Part shown: piece by piece, positions 44,334-55,910 of the stretch | Layout of the letters: every line of letters starts with the position of its first letter | How positions within the stretch are numbered: the stretch's first letter is position 1 | NCBI GenBank assembly: GCA_009733775.1 | Contig: WOGZ01000130.1 | Location: 1 to 64,000 of the forward strand | Reading direction: 5' to 3' | DNA length: 64,000 nt | Source: Alectoria sarmentosa | Taxonomy: Eukaryota; Ascomycota; Lecanoromycetes; Lecanorales; Parmeliaceae | Program-made: the position numbers and the translations under genes | Notes under the pieces: generated by a model | Told to the model about the DNA's origin: nothing | Seen by the model: only the letters and a program-made list of their open reading frames with translations | Databases searched by the model: none

Positions 44334-45644
44334 TCAAAGTCCGGCAATATTGACTCCATTGACAACATCCGCCGCCGTCCCAGCCATGCCCTTCCCATCC
44401 TTTTGTTCGCCTTGATCAATACCAGCCGCTGGTGGCTTGTCTACCTCACCCCTTTTGACTCCATCTACCTTCTCCGCCGCCGCCTTCGCCGCCTTCGCCC
44501 CCCTCTCCGCCCTCTCGCTAAACCGATCCCCAAAAATCTCAAAGTGCGGCCTCATGAGGATACTATACTTGACAAACTCCTCCATGCAGTCCACCAGCCG
44601 ATCGCGATTCCCACTCGGCAACAGCCGGCTCGTCTCGTCGCCCTCGTCCGTGAATTGCGTATACGCTCTCGGCAGACTGGATTGGTTAAGGATGCAGAAC
44701 ATGCGCATCCAGCGCCCGAGGATCCGCAGCGCGTTGACGGCGTTGAAGGATTGCGAGCCGCCGTTGACTTGGATGAGGGAGAGGGTGCGGCCTTGGGTCG
44801 GGCGCACGCTGCCGACGGAGAGGGGGATCCAGTCGATTTGGTTCTTGAACACGCCGGTCTACTGGGCTGTTTAGGAACTATTGATTTTTTTTTTTTTTTT
44901 TTTTTTTTTTTGGAAAAAGATGACAAATCTGGCCTATCGGAGAACTTACTAGAGTTCCGTGCTGCTCGGGCGTGCACCAGATGTGTCCGTCGCTCCAGAG
45001 GCTAAGCGCTCGCAGTTCTTGGACCTTCTCGTGCTTCTCGTCCGCGTCGTTCTTGACGAGTAAATGAGTGGGATCGAAGACGCGGACGTCGCACCCGAGG
45101 CGATGCAGGATGCGGGAGGCTTCGTAGGCCATGAGCTTTGAGTATGATCTGTGATTGCGAGTATGAGCATGCTTCATATCGTGATTATGATAGTAGTACA
45201 GTGCTGGAGTAGTAGTAGCCGATCTTTACTCAGGGAATGAATGAATGATAGAGTCATATATACACACCTCTTGCGCAAACTGCCATAAAGCACCAAGACC
45301 CGCAAAGGCTGATTCGTCGCCTGTAAGTCTTTCTGCGCCATCTCTGTTACGGTGTCCAATTCCAGTGCCGCTATCCAGTCCGAAGACCGGGTTTCTTCGT
45401 CCAAGAGAAATGGTCGGTACCGAGTATCGTCGTCTGCTCCATTTTCCATCTCCGAGGTCGCTATAGTAGATAATGGTCTTGGCATTGCCATCTTGGCTTT
45501 AAGGTGGAAATGACGAGGGGAGGGTGAGGCGGTTGGTCGAGAGATGGAAAGGAAACGGAGATGGGAGGGTAGATTTGGGCAAAGGGAGCGGTGCAGATGA
45601 TGCCTTGAGTTGGAGATTGCGTTTATGAGGGATGTGTGCATCAC
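44334..45644 (-). CDS. arsH: ArsH-type NADPH-dependent FMN reductase
   Basis: Three exons, 45644-45268, 45148-44950 and 44858-44334; both junctions restore conserved text (GSLRKR^SYSKLMAYEASR and EQHGTL^TGVFKNQIDWIPLS). LVLYGSLRKRS is the FMN-phosphate loop of flavodoxin-like NADPH-FMN reductases; PEQHGTLTGVFKNQIDW and the following RTLSLIQVNGGSQSFNAVN identify ArsH. Known role: organoarsenical oxidation and quinone/azo reduction in arsenic resistance. No arsenite pump or arsenate reductase lies nearby. The second intron carries a T run of about 27 on the plus strand (44886-44912). Start is ambiguous: the ATG at 45644 gives 366 aa with a Ser/Arg/His-rich, acid-free leader like a mitochondrial presequence; the ATG at 45491 gives 315 aa, closer to usual ArsH length. 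The Ala/Lys-rich C-terminal tail is fungal-specific. Confidence 0.88.
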
Positions 45645-47187
45645 TATTGGAACTTGCTAAGCTCGAGAATGGGCTACATCCGGCCGCGGCTATGTGTCTT
45701 TGAAAAACAGAAACAATTGGAAAACTTATGGAGGCATGTTGAATGTGGATGTCATCGCAGCCCGCTTATTGGACGCGGGACATCAGCCAATCGGAAAGAG
45801 CCAGTATGTCACTGCCAAGACGTCCAAGTAGCTTCACATCTCCACGCGCGCGGCGGAGATGCTCGTATTTCCGCAGGATTACAACGACTCTTCTATAACA
45901 GATGGGCAACTGTACTTACGTTCTTGCAATTCGGAATCGCCGTCCACGCGCTCGAAATCAACCAGTGCCAGCATCTCCGCTTCAGCCCTCCATCGAGATT
46001 CTCCCTTGCGGACATGGCCCAACAAGTTCCTCCTCTTTCCTCCCTGGCACGCCGCATTTCCGATTTACGCGACAAACCCTCAGAACTGATCACGCGCGCT
46101 GTATTCTTGAGAAAGTTTCGTCGTGGATATGAACTCGGCGCGGACTTCCAATTCGTCCAGTTGCGCCGGACTGATTTCGAGGTCAATTTTACTGCAGCGA
46201 GGGAGGGAGCACTTTGCTAGGCTGATCTGGTAGGTTTGATTTGGTATATGACGGACATTGATATATCTTCTTCCCGGGATCGTGCCACGAATGCCGCGGG
46301 CTGGTTCGACGATCTCAGTCTCGACGAAGGCGTCACGGAAATGTAGAGCCTGATTATTCTGGAATGTATTAAGAGGTGAGGAAGATGGGGCCGGAGCTAC
46401 ATCCTTGCTGCAGAGATAATAAGAGAACCTCGAAGAGCTTGTATTTTGGGCCAATGCTGCAGAGGGCGCCTTTTGCTGAATTTCGGATTTCTATTCTCAT
46501 CTTCATTCCCCACTGGAATGACGCTTGACGCTGTTTCAGAGCTTACCAGATGGAACGTTATTCGAAGCCATGATATCATCCAGGAAATCTGTTGTACGAA
46601 TGTCGACGGATAGCGTATTCAAAAACTCTCGCCGCTGCAGGTTTTTACCCGTTGCTGACTGCAATATTTTAGAGCTTTACTGGCTTTCTGACTCTCTTCA
46701 GGTCGGCCTCTTGGACGGTGATACCGACTGTTGCTGCCTTCAGAACTTAATTATCTTGTTGGCCGTTACCATTCAAGCCTGATATCCTTGTCTCCCGTTT
46801 GTACGCCTTTGGCAAAAGGACACTCTGCGGATTAGGTATCAAAAGCTCGGGCCACTATTGAGGTCGCCATTCCGCTTTCTATCATAACACTTTTAACGTG
46901 ATTCACCAGAATCTCAACACGTTTTATAACACATTATCGATTTATTGACCGCCTCGTAATGTTCTTCATGACTTCGCCGCTGTCGTGGCGACTCTCAGAC
47001 TCAATTGGTGCCATCCACCTCGGATCCGAAAAACGAGTAGTCTTAATACAACCACGCGGGAAGTTCACATGGCGGGGAATGTATATAAAATTACTTCTGC
47101 GGATGTGCTTTCTTCTCCACTTTCTTTTCTTCGTCAACGGAACAGAATCAGCTTTCGAGTAAAGCTTCCAGATAAATATCGATCATC
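45645..47187. other. no gene firmly recognised; overlapping frames on both strands
   Basis: Between 45890 and 46454 both strands are open for 95-190 codons (plus 45636-46220; minus 46080-46454). Neither shows a known motif, and I cannot tell which, if either, is coding. The sequence from 46800 on is AT-richer and probably promoter. Confidence 0.4.
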
Positions 47188-48326
47188 ATGGGAGAAACAC
47201 AATTCCTTGTCGGGTAAGTCCCTGGACGCTGATCTTCAGGGTAAATGCTAATCACCCAGTAGCGGAACCAGCCTTTCCTCCATTGTCAGAGAAGCAGATG
47301 GCTTGGACCAGAGCTTCGTGGGTGTGACAGAATGTCCTCAAGGAGGCTTCCCCGAATTGGCTGGTAGACGGCTGTTCTTGGTCAAGTATGGCAATATTGA
47401 CCTTGGAGACGTCGAACCATTTCGTCAAGAGTTGGGGCGAGGTCTCAAGTACGGAAAACATTTTCCTCAATCTCGCACCTTGCAATATTACTGCCTCTTT
47501 CTTCCTAGATGATAACGACGCGTACATTAGCTCGCAAGCCTGGTCTATCACAAAAGGCGCGGATGGAAATTTCACCTTCTACCCTGAACGTAGGGGGCCA
47601 AATGAACTTCGTGGGTGTCTTCCATCTTTTCTTCTTCATTCTCTTGGTACTGTTGCTGTTGCTGAACAGAAGGGTGGTATAGCTCCAAGTCGCAGCGGAA
47701 GGCATGAGAACGATCTTCCTCCACGATACCGCGATTCGTACGCAGACGAATACGACAGCGGCAATCGGGACCGGGACTACACTCAGTCTCCCCCATCCCG
47801 CAGTCGGCGAAGAAACTTCTACGCGAACGACTATGATCCCGGCGACACGTATGATAACGTTCCTGAAACTCCCCCTTCCCGCAGTCGGCGAAGAAATTCG
47901 TACGCGAACGTTTATGACCGTGGAACCAGGTACTGGGACTATCCGGAGTCTTTTCGATATCCTGACCCCTCGAGAGACACGTTCGCAAGGAGTTGTGATC
48001 CTGGATACTGGAACCGGGAGACTACCGAGATTCCCCAATACCGCGACCACTCATACGCACGCAACAGTGATCGATGGGACCGGACCTGGCACACTTTTGA
48101 GCTACCTGTGATCTACTCCACAAGTAACGAGTATAGCAGGAACAGGTATAGAGACGCTCCTCTACCCCCGCGGGCCAACCACGCATCCAGGGCTCACTAC
48201 CCCTCATGGGATGATCACTATCTGTGGGCTTATCGCCATTCGGAACGTACACAATTGGGGATTAGGCCCTGGGAGAACAGGATTTGGGGCTTCTTCCGCT
48301 CGTTCCTCATTTATGCACTTACTTGA
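47188..48326 (+). CDS. hypothetical protein with Arg/Tyr-rich repeat tail (about 334 aa)
   Basis: Tentative exons 47188-47213, 47263-47423 and 47509-48326. The first intron is clear (GTAAGT donor, CTAAT branch site, TAG acceptor, phase 2). The second uses a weak donor (GTCAAG) but restores frame with the following DNDAYISSQAWSITKGADGN. The N-terminal 130 residues appear folded. Residues about 150-330 are rich in Arg, Tyr, Asp, Pro and Ser and repeat PPSRSRRRNxYANxYDxG twice, with weaker copies. No known domain. The layout (MG...FLVG, phase-2 intron, DVE, AY..WSI) is shared with the next gene, suggesting tandem duplication. The last exon alone is a long clean frame, so coding is likely even if the small exons are wrong. 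Confidence 0.48.
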
Positions 48327-48686
48327 TAGCGGCTGCAATGTAGTAACTTGGTCTTGCAAATACAATCTGGTCATGTATTTTCGATGTTGCTTACCGGACA
48401 CCAGAATACTATTGGCTGCAATCACCCGATCATTGCCTTCCTATTCGTCACCTCTGTTTGTCTCCCTTTCAACCTTGAAAAGGGTCTGTTTGCTGAACGC
48501 ACCCGAACCACAATAATCTCCGGGTTGTTGCTCATACCTGCAGCATCTTGCAGCGATTCTATTGGCTTGGACACCCGAAATCTCAGTCTCTTCGCCACTA
48601 GATCCTGCTGGCACCCGCTCTGTGGTGGTGCTGTCTCTCCGCATTTAGGCTTTCTTTGGCAATTTTGTAAATTCCAAGTGTGTGCC
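48327..48686. other. spacer between the two related small genes
   Basis: Short frames on both strands, no motifs. Presumed terminator and promoter region. Confidence 0.45.
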
Positions 48687-49116
48687 ATGGGCAACAAATT
48701 CACCTCGTTAAAAGCGGAACATGAAGCTATGCCAGGAAGAGTCCATTTCATCGTCGGGTAAGATCTTGAAATACTCCTCTCAACTAAACATTGAAACTCT
48801 CTGCTAGCCCACTATCCGCGGGGACCACGGAAGATGCCATTGAAGCGGTGCTTGAGCCATATGTCCGGGAATCCACTTTCATGGACGTGGTAGGCCGTGC
48901 TCCATTCGATAGTAAAGCGATCCCATTCTAACATCTCCCGTCGCGAAGGAAAGATGCACGGACCGACACACCAATGCTTACACCAAGTACTGGTCCATCC
49001 ACTTAGAGTGTACGCCGCACTGCGACTTCCAGCTCGCTGGGAACATCATGAGTTGGATCCTCAGGTCTGACGACCCACCATTCATCCACTCACCAGCTGT
49101 AATCAATGACGGCTAA
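48687..49116 (+). CDS. small hypothetical protein (106 aa), paralogue-like to the preceding gene
   Basis: Three exons, 48687-48757, 48808-48889 and 48949-49116, keep one frame of 106 aa. Introns are 50 and 59 nt with GTAAGA and GTAGGC donors; the second has a perfect CTAAC branch site 17 nt before its AG. The protein starts MGNKF, has FIVG at the phase-2 intron (the same codon and phase as in the upstream gene), then DVE and NAYTKYWSIHLEC, ending in a block with CTPHCDFQLAGNIMSWI and SPAVINDG. Two Cys-x3-Cys and a Trp-rich core suggest a compact domain. No family recognised, no signal peptide. It might be the short ancestral form, the upstream gene having gained a repeat tail. Confidence 0.5.
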
Positions 49117-50149
49117 GAAATGTGCTAGCACCAACGTTTGGTACCTCGCGCATGATTATGAGTTCCTTGGTATGGAGCGCATGGCGGAGGGATACCGTGA
49201 GTGCTTTCTGGTCGTCCGTGCCCGAGTTTTGATCGAGTTGTTGACAACTCGGTGCTGTAGGACCTTGTCGCAGACGGCATTTTGGGGATAAAATCTCTGA
49301 GCCTCCTCTGGTGTGTTCGACGGCGGGAAGCGGGAGGAGCGCACCTCATAGGCTTTTCCCTCCGTATGTTCGGTGGTGAGAATGCCGCTGGGGGCGGATT
49401 GAGGGGTGGAATCTGTGGTGTGTATTGTGATGACTTGGCTGCTCGAATCAGAATCATATAGTACTGGCCAAATCTCACACGGTAGCACATTTTATCTCGA
49501 CGGTTGTGAGTTTGTTCAGGAAATTCGAATTGACTGCTATCTTGCAGCAGTCTGCATACTGGCAAAATTTTGCTCAGCAAAGTCATGTAGCCTCAGGAAT
49601 GCCAGGACTGGCGTTTACCCCCCTTGGTTCGCGGGATAAGGCTCTGCAGGTCGTTGAGCACCTGAATAAATGAAACTGCAGGGTAGGTCGTTGTGTGTAA
49701 GGTACAAAAGGGGGCACTGTTGATACGGGTTAAACCATATTGGCCCGGCTATACTCCGTACCTTGGAGACAGCCAACCACTCAAACGCAGCTGCACGAGA
49801 TGAAAACTGCAAATGAGAATGGTCCAGATATAGTAGCTCAAGTCCGCAATTTCGGAAGAAGACTTGCATCGCCTGTCTATTCATGCAATGAGCTAATCTG
49901 CAATCTTTTTGTTGCACTCGAGAAGAGGAAGCTTAATATACTTCTGGGAAAGTTCGGGACTACTGGGAAGCTATCGATCAGTTCTGCAGGAGTAAAGAGC
50001 GAGAGGACTTCAAGAAAGACGATATAAAGGACAAAGGTACTCTGCACGGGTAAGCTTGAAGCTCTCGATAACGCCTTGACGACATGAGTGGGTTTTGAGA
50101 CATGGTTGGCTAACGTTTGGCAGAGTGTTACAATCCGTAAATCTTTAAA
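49117..50149. other. possible coding fragments, no gene model supported
   Basis: A frame at 49740-50027 includes MKTANENGPDIVAQ. A shifted frame near 49957-50045 reads DYWEAIDQFCRSKERED, a protein-like helical sequence ending at a possible donor (GGTAAGC near 50049). These may be exons of a gene upstream of, or joined to, 50150, but I could not join them without stops. Confidence 0.35.
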
Positions 50150-50514
50150 ATGAGCACCTTGGACGATAAAATTACTGATAACGGCTGTCTAGCCGCTGCT
50201 AATAATCTTGAGGTGGCGGTATTCAATCTCATGCCTAATGTCACTGGTGCTTCTGAAATGGTGGACTCCCATCAGGGCGGGGTGGAGCGCAAGTATGTAA
50301 GAAGAGAAGCGAACACATATTTGCCAAGGGATGTTCGAATACCGCCCTTTGGATTACATCTTCTCTTTTCAGCGAGACGCTACGTGATGATAGTAAGAGT
50401 GCTACGATCTCTTCCTGTTCTCCTAAGCGGAAATTTCTTGACGAGGACTTTCGGTGTTTCACCAAGATCAGAGCCACCAACGGCTTTGAGTTTAGAGAGA
50501 GCGAAACCTCGTAA
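50150..50514 (+). CDS. small hypothetical protein (94 aa)
   Basis: Exons 50150-50292 and 50373-50514 around an 80-nt intron (GTATGT donor, CTTTTCAG acceptor); the frame is 94 aa. The start, AAAATGAGC, is in good context. The second exon is protein-like and polar, with SPKRKFLDEDF, a possible nuclear localisation signal, then FTKIRATNGFEFRE. No domain recognised. Read without the intron, the first frame continues as hydrophobic low-quality sequence, which is why I prefer the spliced model. It could be the 5' part of a longer gene, because a further protein-like frame (50660-50875) follows in another phase. Confidence 0.42.
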
Positions 50515-53328
50515 AGATTTTGGGAGGTTATAACAGCTGTCCCTAGAATATGCATCCGCAACATTATGGTTGGAAGCTGAAGTGGGTTTGAGATAAAATG
50601 TGTGCCCCTCTCGTGAATCTGGGGTAGCGATGGCCGTTGGTGTGCTATCAGGAGGTGGCGGATATCTTTTTTTTGAAATGGACCGGCTTGAAGTAGATCA
50701 AGAATTAGCTTGGCTGACCGCTACGAAGAAAACGACCCGAGAGGAAGAATGGTGGTTGGGTGGGAACGGTCCACAGCGACTTGACGAAGCTTTAAAGACC
50801 GAAAACGACTTCCTGGAACCAGAACAGCCTCCATCCAACACTGGAACAGCTACGCATCCAGGCCACTTTGACTAAGATGTCTCAGTACTTATCTGGTGCA
50901 AGAAGTCTTGCATACCTTGCAGCCGTACAGCTACCAGCAAGTGGTGGCAGGCGGAGATGAGTGATTATTTCAAATCGTCGCCATGGATTCCACGCCGCTG
51001 TTCTAGATCGGCTATGTGCAATGGTGGTCTTCGAGGCTTGCTGCCATGATAGCTTTTCATTAATGACGTTCTCAAAGCGGTATGAATGAATTACGAGGTT
51101 AGACAATTGGTGGAACGCTTGACCCAATCACGATAAAGCTCAGATTGCGCCTCTGCTCCCCACAGCCGGAGACAGGCTTTCATCTCGAGCCCCGTAACTA
51201 GCTACGGTAACTCCCCCAGCATAGATGAGCAGCCTCATAAATCACCTTGAATTTCCCAATGGTCTTCTTCCAAGTCGCCACGGGCGAAAAGGCCAGTGCG
51301 GTACTGCTTCAAAAATACAATCATTCATGACAATGAATCGAGCTCTACGTCAAGTGCTAAGCAGATGCTGAAACCCGTAAGAGTTGTTTGGAGGGTGACG
51401 AGGAGCCGCCAGGGCTTTTGATGTGTAGCGGAACGGTCTCCTATGTTCACACGGCGACTTTATTACACGGCGGCTTGGAGTGTCGAAAGCTCAGATGTCT
51501 TTTTCTGTTTGTCTTGTTAAAGCAGAATCTCCTTTGCAAGTGATTTTACTAGTCAATAAATGGGTGGCGTACATTCAAAGTTCGAGAGTGTAACCATGAA
51601 ATCGTACCCGTAGCAGATTAATGCACTTGCTGCATCGAGAAAAGGAGAAGTTGCACCACTATGCGCTCAGCTCAGATGAATCGAACACCTCATCCTCGAC
51701 GCATGATCATTAGTGATTTCATTTCGCTGAGGACGGCCTTTCTTCATCAGCTCCCGTGCGGTCGTTGCCTCTGGTCGTTTCCGATGTGGCGGCTTTTTTC
51801 TGCATCGCTGATGCAGGGATTTTTCCGATACCACTGGCTCAGCCGCACAAGCGAGAGCTGCTAAACGCTGCCCAAGTTCCCTTCTATAGCTAGCGACTCT
51901 CGTGAAGACGCGCTGATCGCTTCAATCATACGAACAGAAGCTTCGCTGTATGTGCTCTCCACGTTGTGCTCCATTCACTTGCGTGCCTCCGCTCTCTGGC
52001 TCGTACCCAACACCTTGTGTATTCTCCCTCCTGTCTCCGCCACTTCTATATACCCTTGTGTCGCGTGGGCCCCTGTCCTTTTCAAGTCCTCTCTTCCTGC
52101 TGTGTGGTGCATGTTTTGCCACAAGGCAGGGTTTTGCGATCCTTAGTTCGACGACGCTTTATGCCCATAAGTTGTGATTTGTCTTTTCGGCAAGTAAGGG
52201 AGATGGCGGAGAGAACACCGTGATTTAGAAGGAAGGGTCCAGGTCAAGGGCTGAAGACGAAGAGAGGCAGAAGCAGCTCAACGGCTACCCGGAGTACGGC
52301 TAGTGTCCCTCCTATTATGCTGGCTTGGACCGAAGGGCTGGAGTTTGGGGACGACTCGGCGCTGCGCCATGCCGCAGGCTATCGACCAAGTTGATGTCAT
52401 GGACTTTGACAGCTGTAGGATACTTGGTGGCGTCGACTGCGAGTGGAAAGTTTCTCCCTCTTGACTCGAGAAGCGTTGTCTTTGCTGACGGTGGAAATCA
52501 CAGTGCAAGGCAATTACTTGGGTGAGCACGGTGAGATATGAATCGTGAGAAATGGCGCGTATGGATGCGGCTTTTTCCGGAGCTAAGCCGTTCGCGAGCT
52601 AGTCCAAAATTCCTCTTGTGCTCCACTCCCGAAAAATCGTGCACATCTGGAACTCGATGGAAGACAGATTGGCAAAATGTGAGGGTCCGATCACCTCCTC
52701 GACGAAAGAGAAATTCTCGAATTGGCCCGGAGAATGCCGGAATTTGCCCCCTGAATATTCCCACTGAACAGTCTGAATTACGGAGCGCTACAGAATACTC
52801 TCTCTCAAGCCCGGCGCTCATGATCCACACTAGTGACAACTGAGACGGCTCTTGCCTGACCAATGAAGCTCAAATGATGAGGTGTTATCTCTACAGGAAG
52901 GAATAACTTGGCCTACATGCCCATAGCTGTTGGGGTGGTAACCCTGTGTAGGGCAAGCCATCAAGAGAGTGGATGCAGGACGGATGGGCGGCTTTGGTGA
53001 TCTTTGGTCTGAGAACGTACGTGAGAACCCAGGTATCATCGGGAAACCCACGATTTGTACCATGGTAAGGCGTCGGGGCTTTTCGATCCAACGCCCTACC
53101 TGCGGGGTCAAGCTCCTGCAGGTCCCACGCTATGTTGTACGCCATCTGAGTCAGGCCTTTTCATCGTCGAAGCCTCTTATCCCCACGCTGATTTGGCAAA
53201 TCGGGTAACACTTTACCTCTCATTCTCTCTACTTGCTGCTTATTCTTCTTGTTCGTCTCCTACGTCGCAATCTTCTGCTCTCCAAGAACAAATTTACAGA
53301 GCCTTGTTGACAAATTTTAACTTGAGCT
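50515..53328. other. 2.8-kb region without a convincing gene
   Basis: A frame at 50600-50875 contains MDRLEVDQELAWLTATKK, an acid-rich, protein-like sequence but without motif. From 51200 to 53300 only short overlapping frames occur. The segment 51950-52140 is pyrimidine-rich. No RNA gene or mobile element seen. Confidence 0.4.
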
Positions 53329-54345
53329 ATGGCTGAGTCAAATGATCTGTATTCCCGAATTTCCACCTTCCATGACACCTACGCTGGTCATGTCCTTCCC
53401 AACGAGTGAGTCTGGTGTCCTACTTTTCGACTCGTACCATCTGTTCTGCCTTCGCCATAAAAACCTACGATCGCCTCAACCTTCCAGCCTACAGCTGACG
53501 GCTTCTCTACTACAAGCCCAGCAGAGCACTCTCGCCTCCACGACCAGAACCTCGCCCTCGTCGCCCTAGTAAACGACCGCATCGTCCACGCCCCCGTCTC
53601 TAACCCAAACACAGTCCTAGATAGCGGCTGCGGCACTCGCGTCGTCACCCGCTTTCTAGGCAGCACGCAATTCCCCAATGCCTCCCACATCTACGGCATC
53701 GACATATGCCAAGTCCCAGCATCTCCACTCGGCGAGAAACAAGCCGCCAACGTGACATTCATCCGCGGCGATTTCCGTAAATTGTCGGGGACAGATCCCC
53801 GCTTGCGATTTGGTTCCGCAGATTTGTATACAGTCGCTTGCTCGAGTTCGGCATGACGGACTGGCCCGGCTGCGTGGGTCAGGTCTTCGAAACGCTGAAG
53901 CCAGGGGCTTGGGTCAAAATGGTGGATTATATCGAAGACGTTTTCTTCTCCGACAACAGAGCCGTTGACCCGCGGGAGGACTGGGAATGGCTACGGGCGA
54001 TTCGGGCGGGTGGGAAGCGGCAGGGTCTCGATCTTGATGCCGGGCGCAATCATGCTGGATACATGGGGCAAGCCGGCTTTGTGGATGTGCAGCGAGGGGG
54101 AATATAAAGTGCCGTACTGGATGGGAGCGGAGAAGGACCTTCCGGGGTCCAAGAAAATGACAGAGCATGTGATTGGAGATAAGTGGGGATTTTATTGGCA
54201 CTTGATCCCTAAGTTATTGGAGGGGATGGGGTATGGGAAGGAGGATGTGGAGAGGTTGAGAAGGGAGATGGTGGGGAATTTAGAGAAGGAGGAGGGCATG
54301 TATCAGATCTTTTGCGTTACAATTGGGCGGAAGCCTGGTTTATAG
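53329..54345 (+). pseudogene. SAM-dependent methyltransferase (LaeA-like) with two opposite frameshifts
   Basis: Exon 1 (53329-53404, start MAESNDLYSRISTF) ends in HVLPN. A 112-nt intron (GTGAGT...ACAAG) leads to exon 2 at 53517, giving the LPND...RLHDQN block typical of LaeA-type enzymes. The SAM site is VLDSGCGTRV (usually GxGTG). At about 53826 one base seems lost: frame switches to the conserved RLLEFGMTDWPG, and the original frame stops at about 53859. At the G run 54099-54103 one extra base returns to the original frame, which reads on to EEGMYQIFCVTIGRKPGL. The two changes cancel in length but leave a stop in the unshifted frame. Sequencing error in short runs cannot be excluded; if so, the protein would be about 300 aa. 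Such enzymes act in secondary metabolism or methylate unknown small substrates. Confidence 0.72.
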
Positions 54346-54845
54346 AATGGGACATTTTGAAGAATTAATTAGTATCCGAGGACATGGAGAGGCAGAGATG
54401 AAAGAAAGAATGAAGTGACGGAGAGATGAGATGTAAAGTTCCCGCATCTCATAGTCAAGATCATCTTTCACAAGTGTTCGGTCAAAGCAATCATCCTATG
54501 GTCGTCAAATGACCGTCAACTTCACGCCTTCGACTTCAATTCCCGAGTACTTGCCCATTGTACATACACCCAACCTCATGCACAGAGATCTTCGCCTTTC
54601 AATGTGTCCCATGTCACGCTGCAAAAAAGACTTATCAATAGATTTAAGATTATATGCCGAGACCAAGCTTGGCGCCAAGGCTTTACAACATAGTTTATCA
54701 AGCATCGTGACATCTTTGTTCACACCAGGTTTGAGATAATTCTACCAACCGCACACACGACACAAGTCATTCTCAACACCTCCCACAAGCACTACCGTAA
54801 TGACAGCAGCTTCATGATTCCAGGGGTCTCTCAGTCCGCGTGACC
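54346..54845. other. intergenic, nothing recognised
   Basis: 3' flank of the methyltransferase relic and promoter of the F-box gene. No RNA gene seen. Confidence 0.5.
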
Positions 54846-55910
54846 ATGACTATATCCATGGATGCCACCAAGCTTCGATACCTCACTTACTCGCGGGGTG
54901 ACATCTGCGACCGCACTATCGACACTGAATACCTTCAGCATGACTGCCCTCTTGATCAGACATCCTCAAGATTGCCCACAGTTTTCCATATGCAAACTGC
55001 CTCACTCGGACGATTCGACAAACTACCTCTAGAGACCACACAAAACATCCTTTCAAATCTCGATCTCAGTACCCTGACATTTCTTCGGTCTATCAGTAGA
55101 CGTACGACCTTCCTAGTTGATTCTTTACCTGCCTATCAAAAGGTCATCACTCACTCTCCTAATGCCTTACGTGCTTTGCTTAGCACCCACGTAGCTCAAT
55201 ACTTCACCGCAAACGATCTTCACAACGCTCTCCGAGCTCAAAACTGCTTCTTATGTGGCCAGTTCGGTGCTTTCTTGTATCTTCTCGAATGTCACCGCTG
55301 CTGCTGGCAATGCCTCACCAGTGATGAAGACCTTCTACCCATATCGCAATCATCGGCAAAACTCATGTTCCGCTTTGACGCGCAGACAGGGGCCAAACTC
55401 CCGATGCTGTTGAATATTCCTGGTTCCTACGGTCTGAAGCAAGAACGATTGCCTCATACGAGATCGAAGGGTGGAGTACGCGTCGCCTTGGTGGCATATG
55501 GAGCGGCAAGAAAAGCACGTGTAAGATCGCAACTCCACGATCTCCTGAGCCAAGATTACGAAAAGCTCAAGCTGGAAACGAGAATCGCCTTCCGAGGCCC
55601 ACTTTCCCAGGACTTTATGTGGGAAATGGACTGCATGAACTACGACCCCGCCGGGTATGAGGCAGGCTATGGGCTCGAGCCCCAACGCTTCATGGCCGCG
55701 ATTCGCTTTCCCACATTGATCGCCGGTACCGATACCGTTGAGGGGGGTATTTCTTGCCTGGGATGCTTGGAAAGGGCCAAAGATGGGGACGAAGAGCGAT
55801 TCTGGAACAAGCAGTACACGAATGAGGGCATGGTGAAGCACTTGGAGCAGTGCCAAAAGGCAGCACGCTCGTGGGCGAAAGATCGCATGACGGAATTGCG
55901 TAAGCGCTGA
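54846..55910 (+). CDS. F-box protein with Cys-rich zinc-type motif (354 aa)
   Basis: Single exon. Residues about 55-100 form an F-box (FDKLPLETTQNILSNLDLSTLTFLRSISRR order, preceded by a polar leader). Next comes a Cys-rich block, NCFLCGQ...LLECHRCCWQCL (about 137-165), with C-x2-C and C-x2-C-C-x2-C spacing that could bind zinc. A basic mid-region and, near the C-terminus, a second pair (ISCLGCLERAKDG) plus a conserved His...Cys (KHLEQC) follow. This layout is common in a fungal F-box family of unknown target. Expected role: Skp1-binding substrate receptor of SCF ligases. The ATG at 54846 or 54858 (MDATKLRY) may start it. It is not similar to the F-box gene at 10723 beyond the F-box. Confidence 0.8.
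   Translation: MTISMDATKLRYLTYSRGDICDRTIDTEYLQHDCPLDQTSSRLPTVFHMQTASLGRFDKLPLETTQNILSNLDLSTLTFLRSISRRTTFLVDSLPAYQKVITHSPNALRALLSTHVAQYFTANDLHNALRAQNCFLCGQFGAFLYLLECHRCCWQCLTSDEDLLPISQSSAKLMFRFDAQTGAKLPMLLNIPGSYGLKQERLPHTRSKGGVRVALVAYGAARKARVRSQLHDLLSQDYEKLKLETRIAFRGPLSQDFMWEMDCMNYDPAGYEAGYGLEPQRFMAAIRFPTLIAGTDTVEGGISCLGCLERAKDGDEERFWNKQYTNEGMVKHLEQCQKAARSWAKDRMTELRKR

Noticed and set aside
45636..46454. Plus-strand 194-codon frame versus minus-strand 124-codon frame
   Set aside because: Both are open over the same DNA, neither has a motif, and no splice signals favour one; left uncalled.
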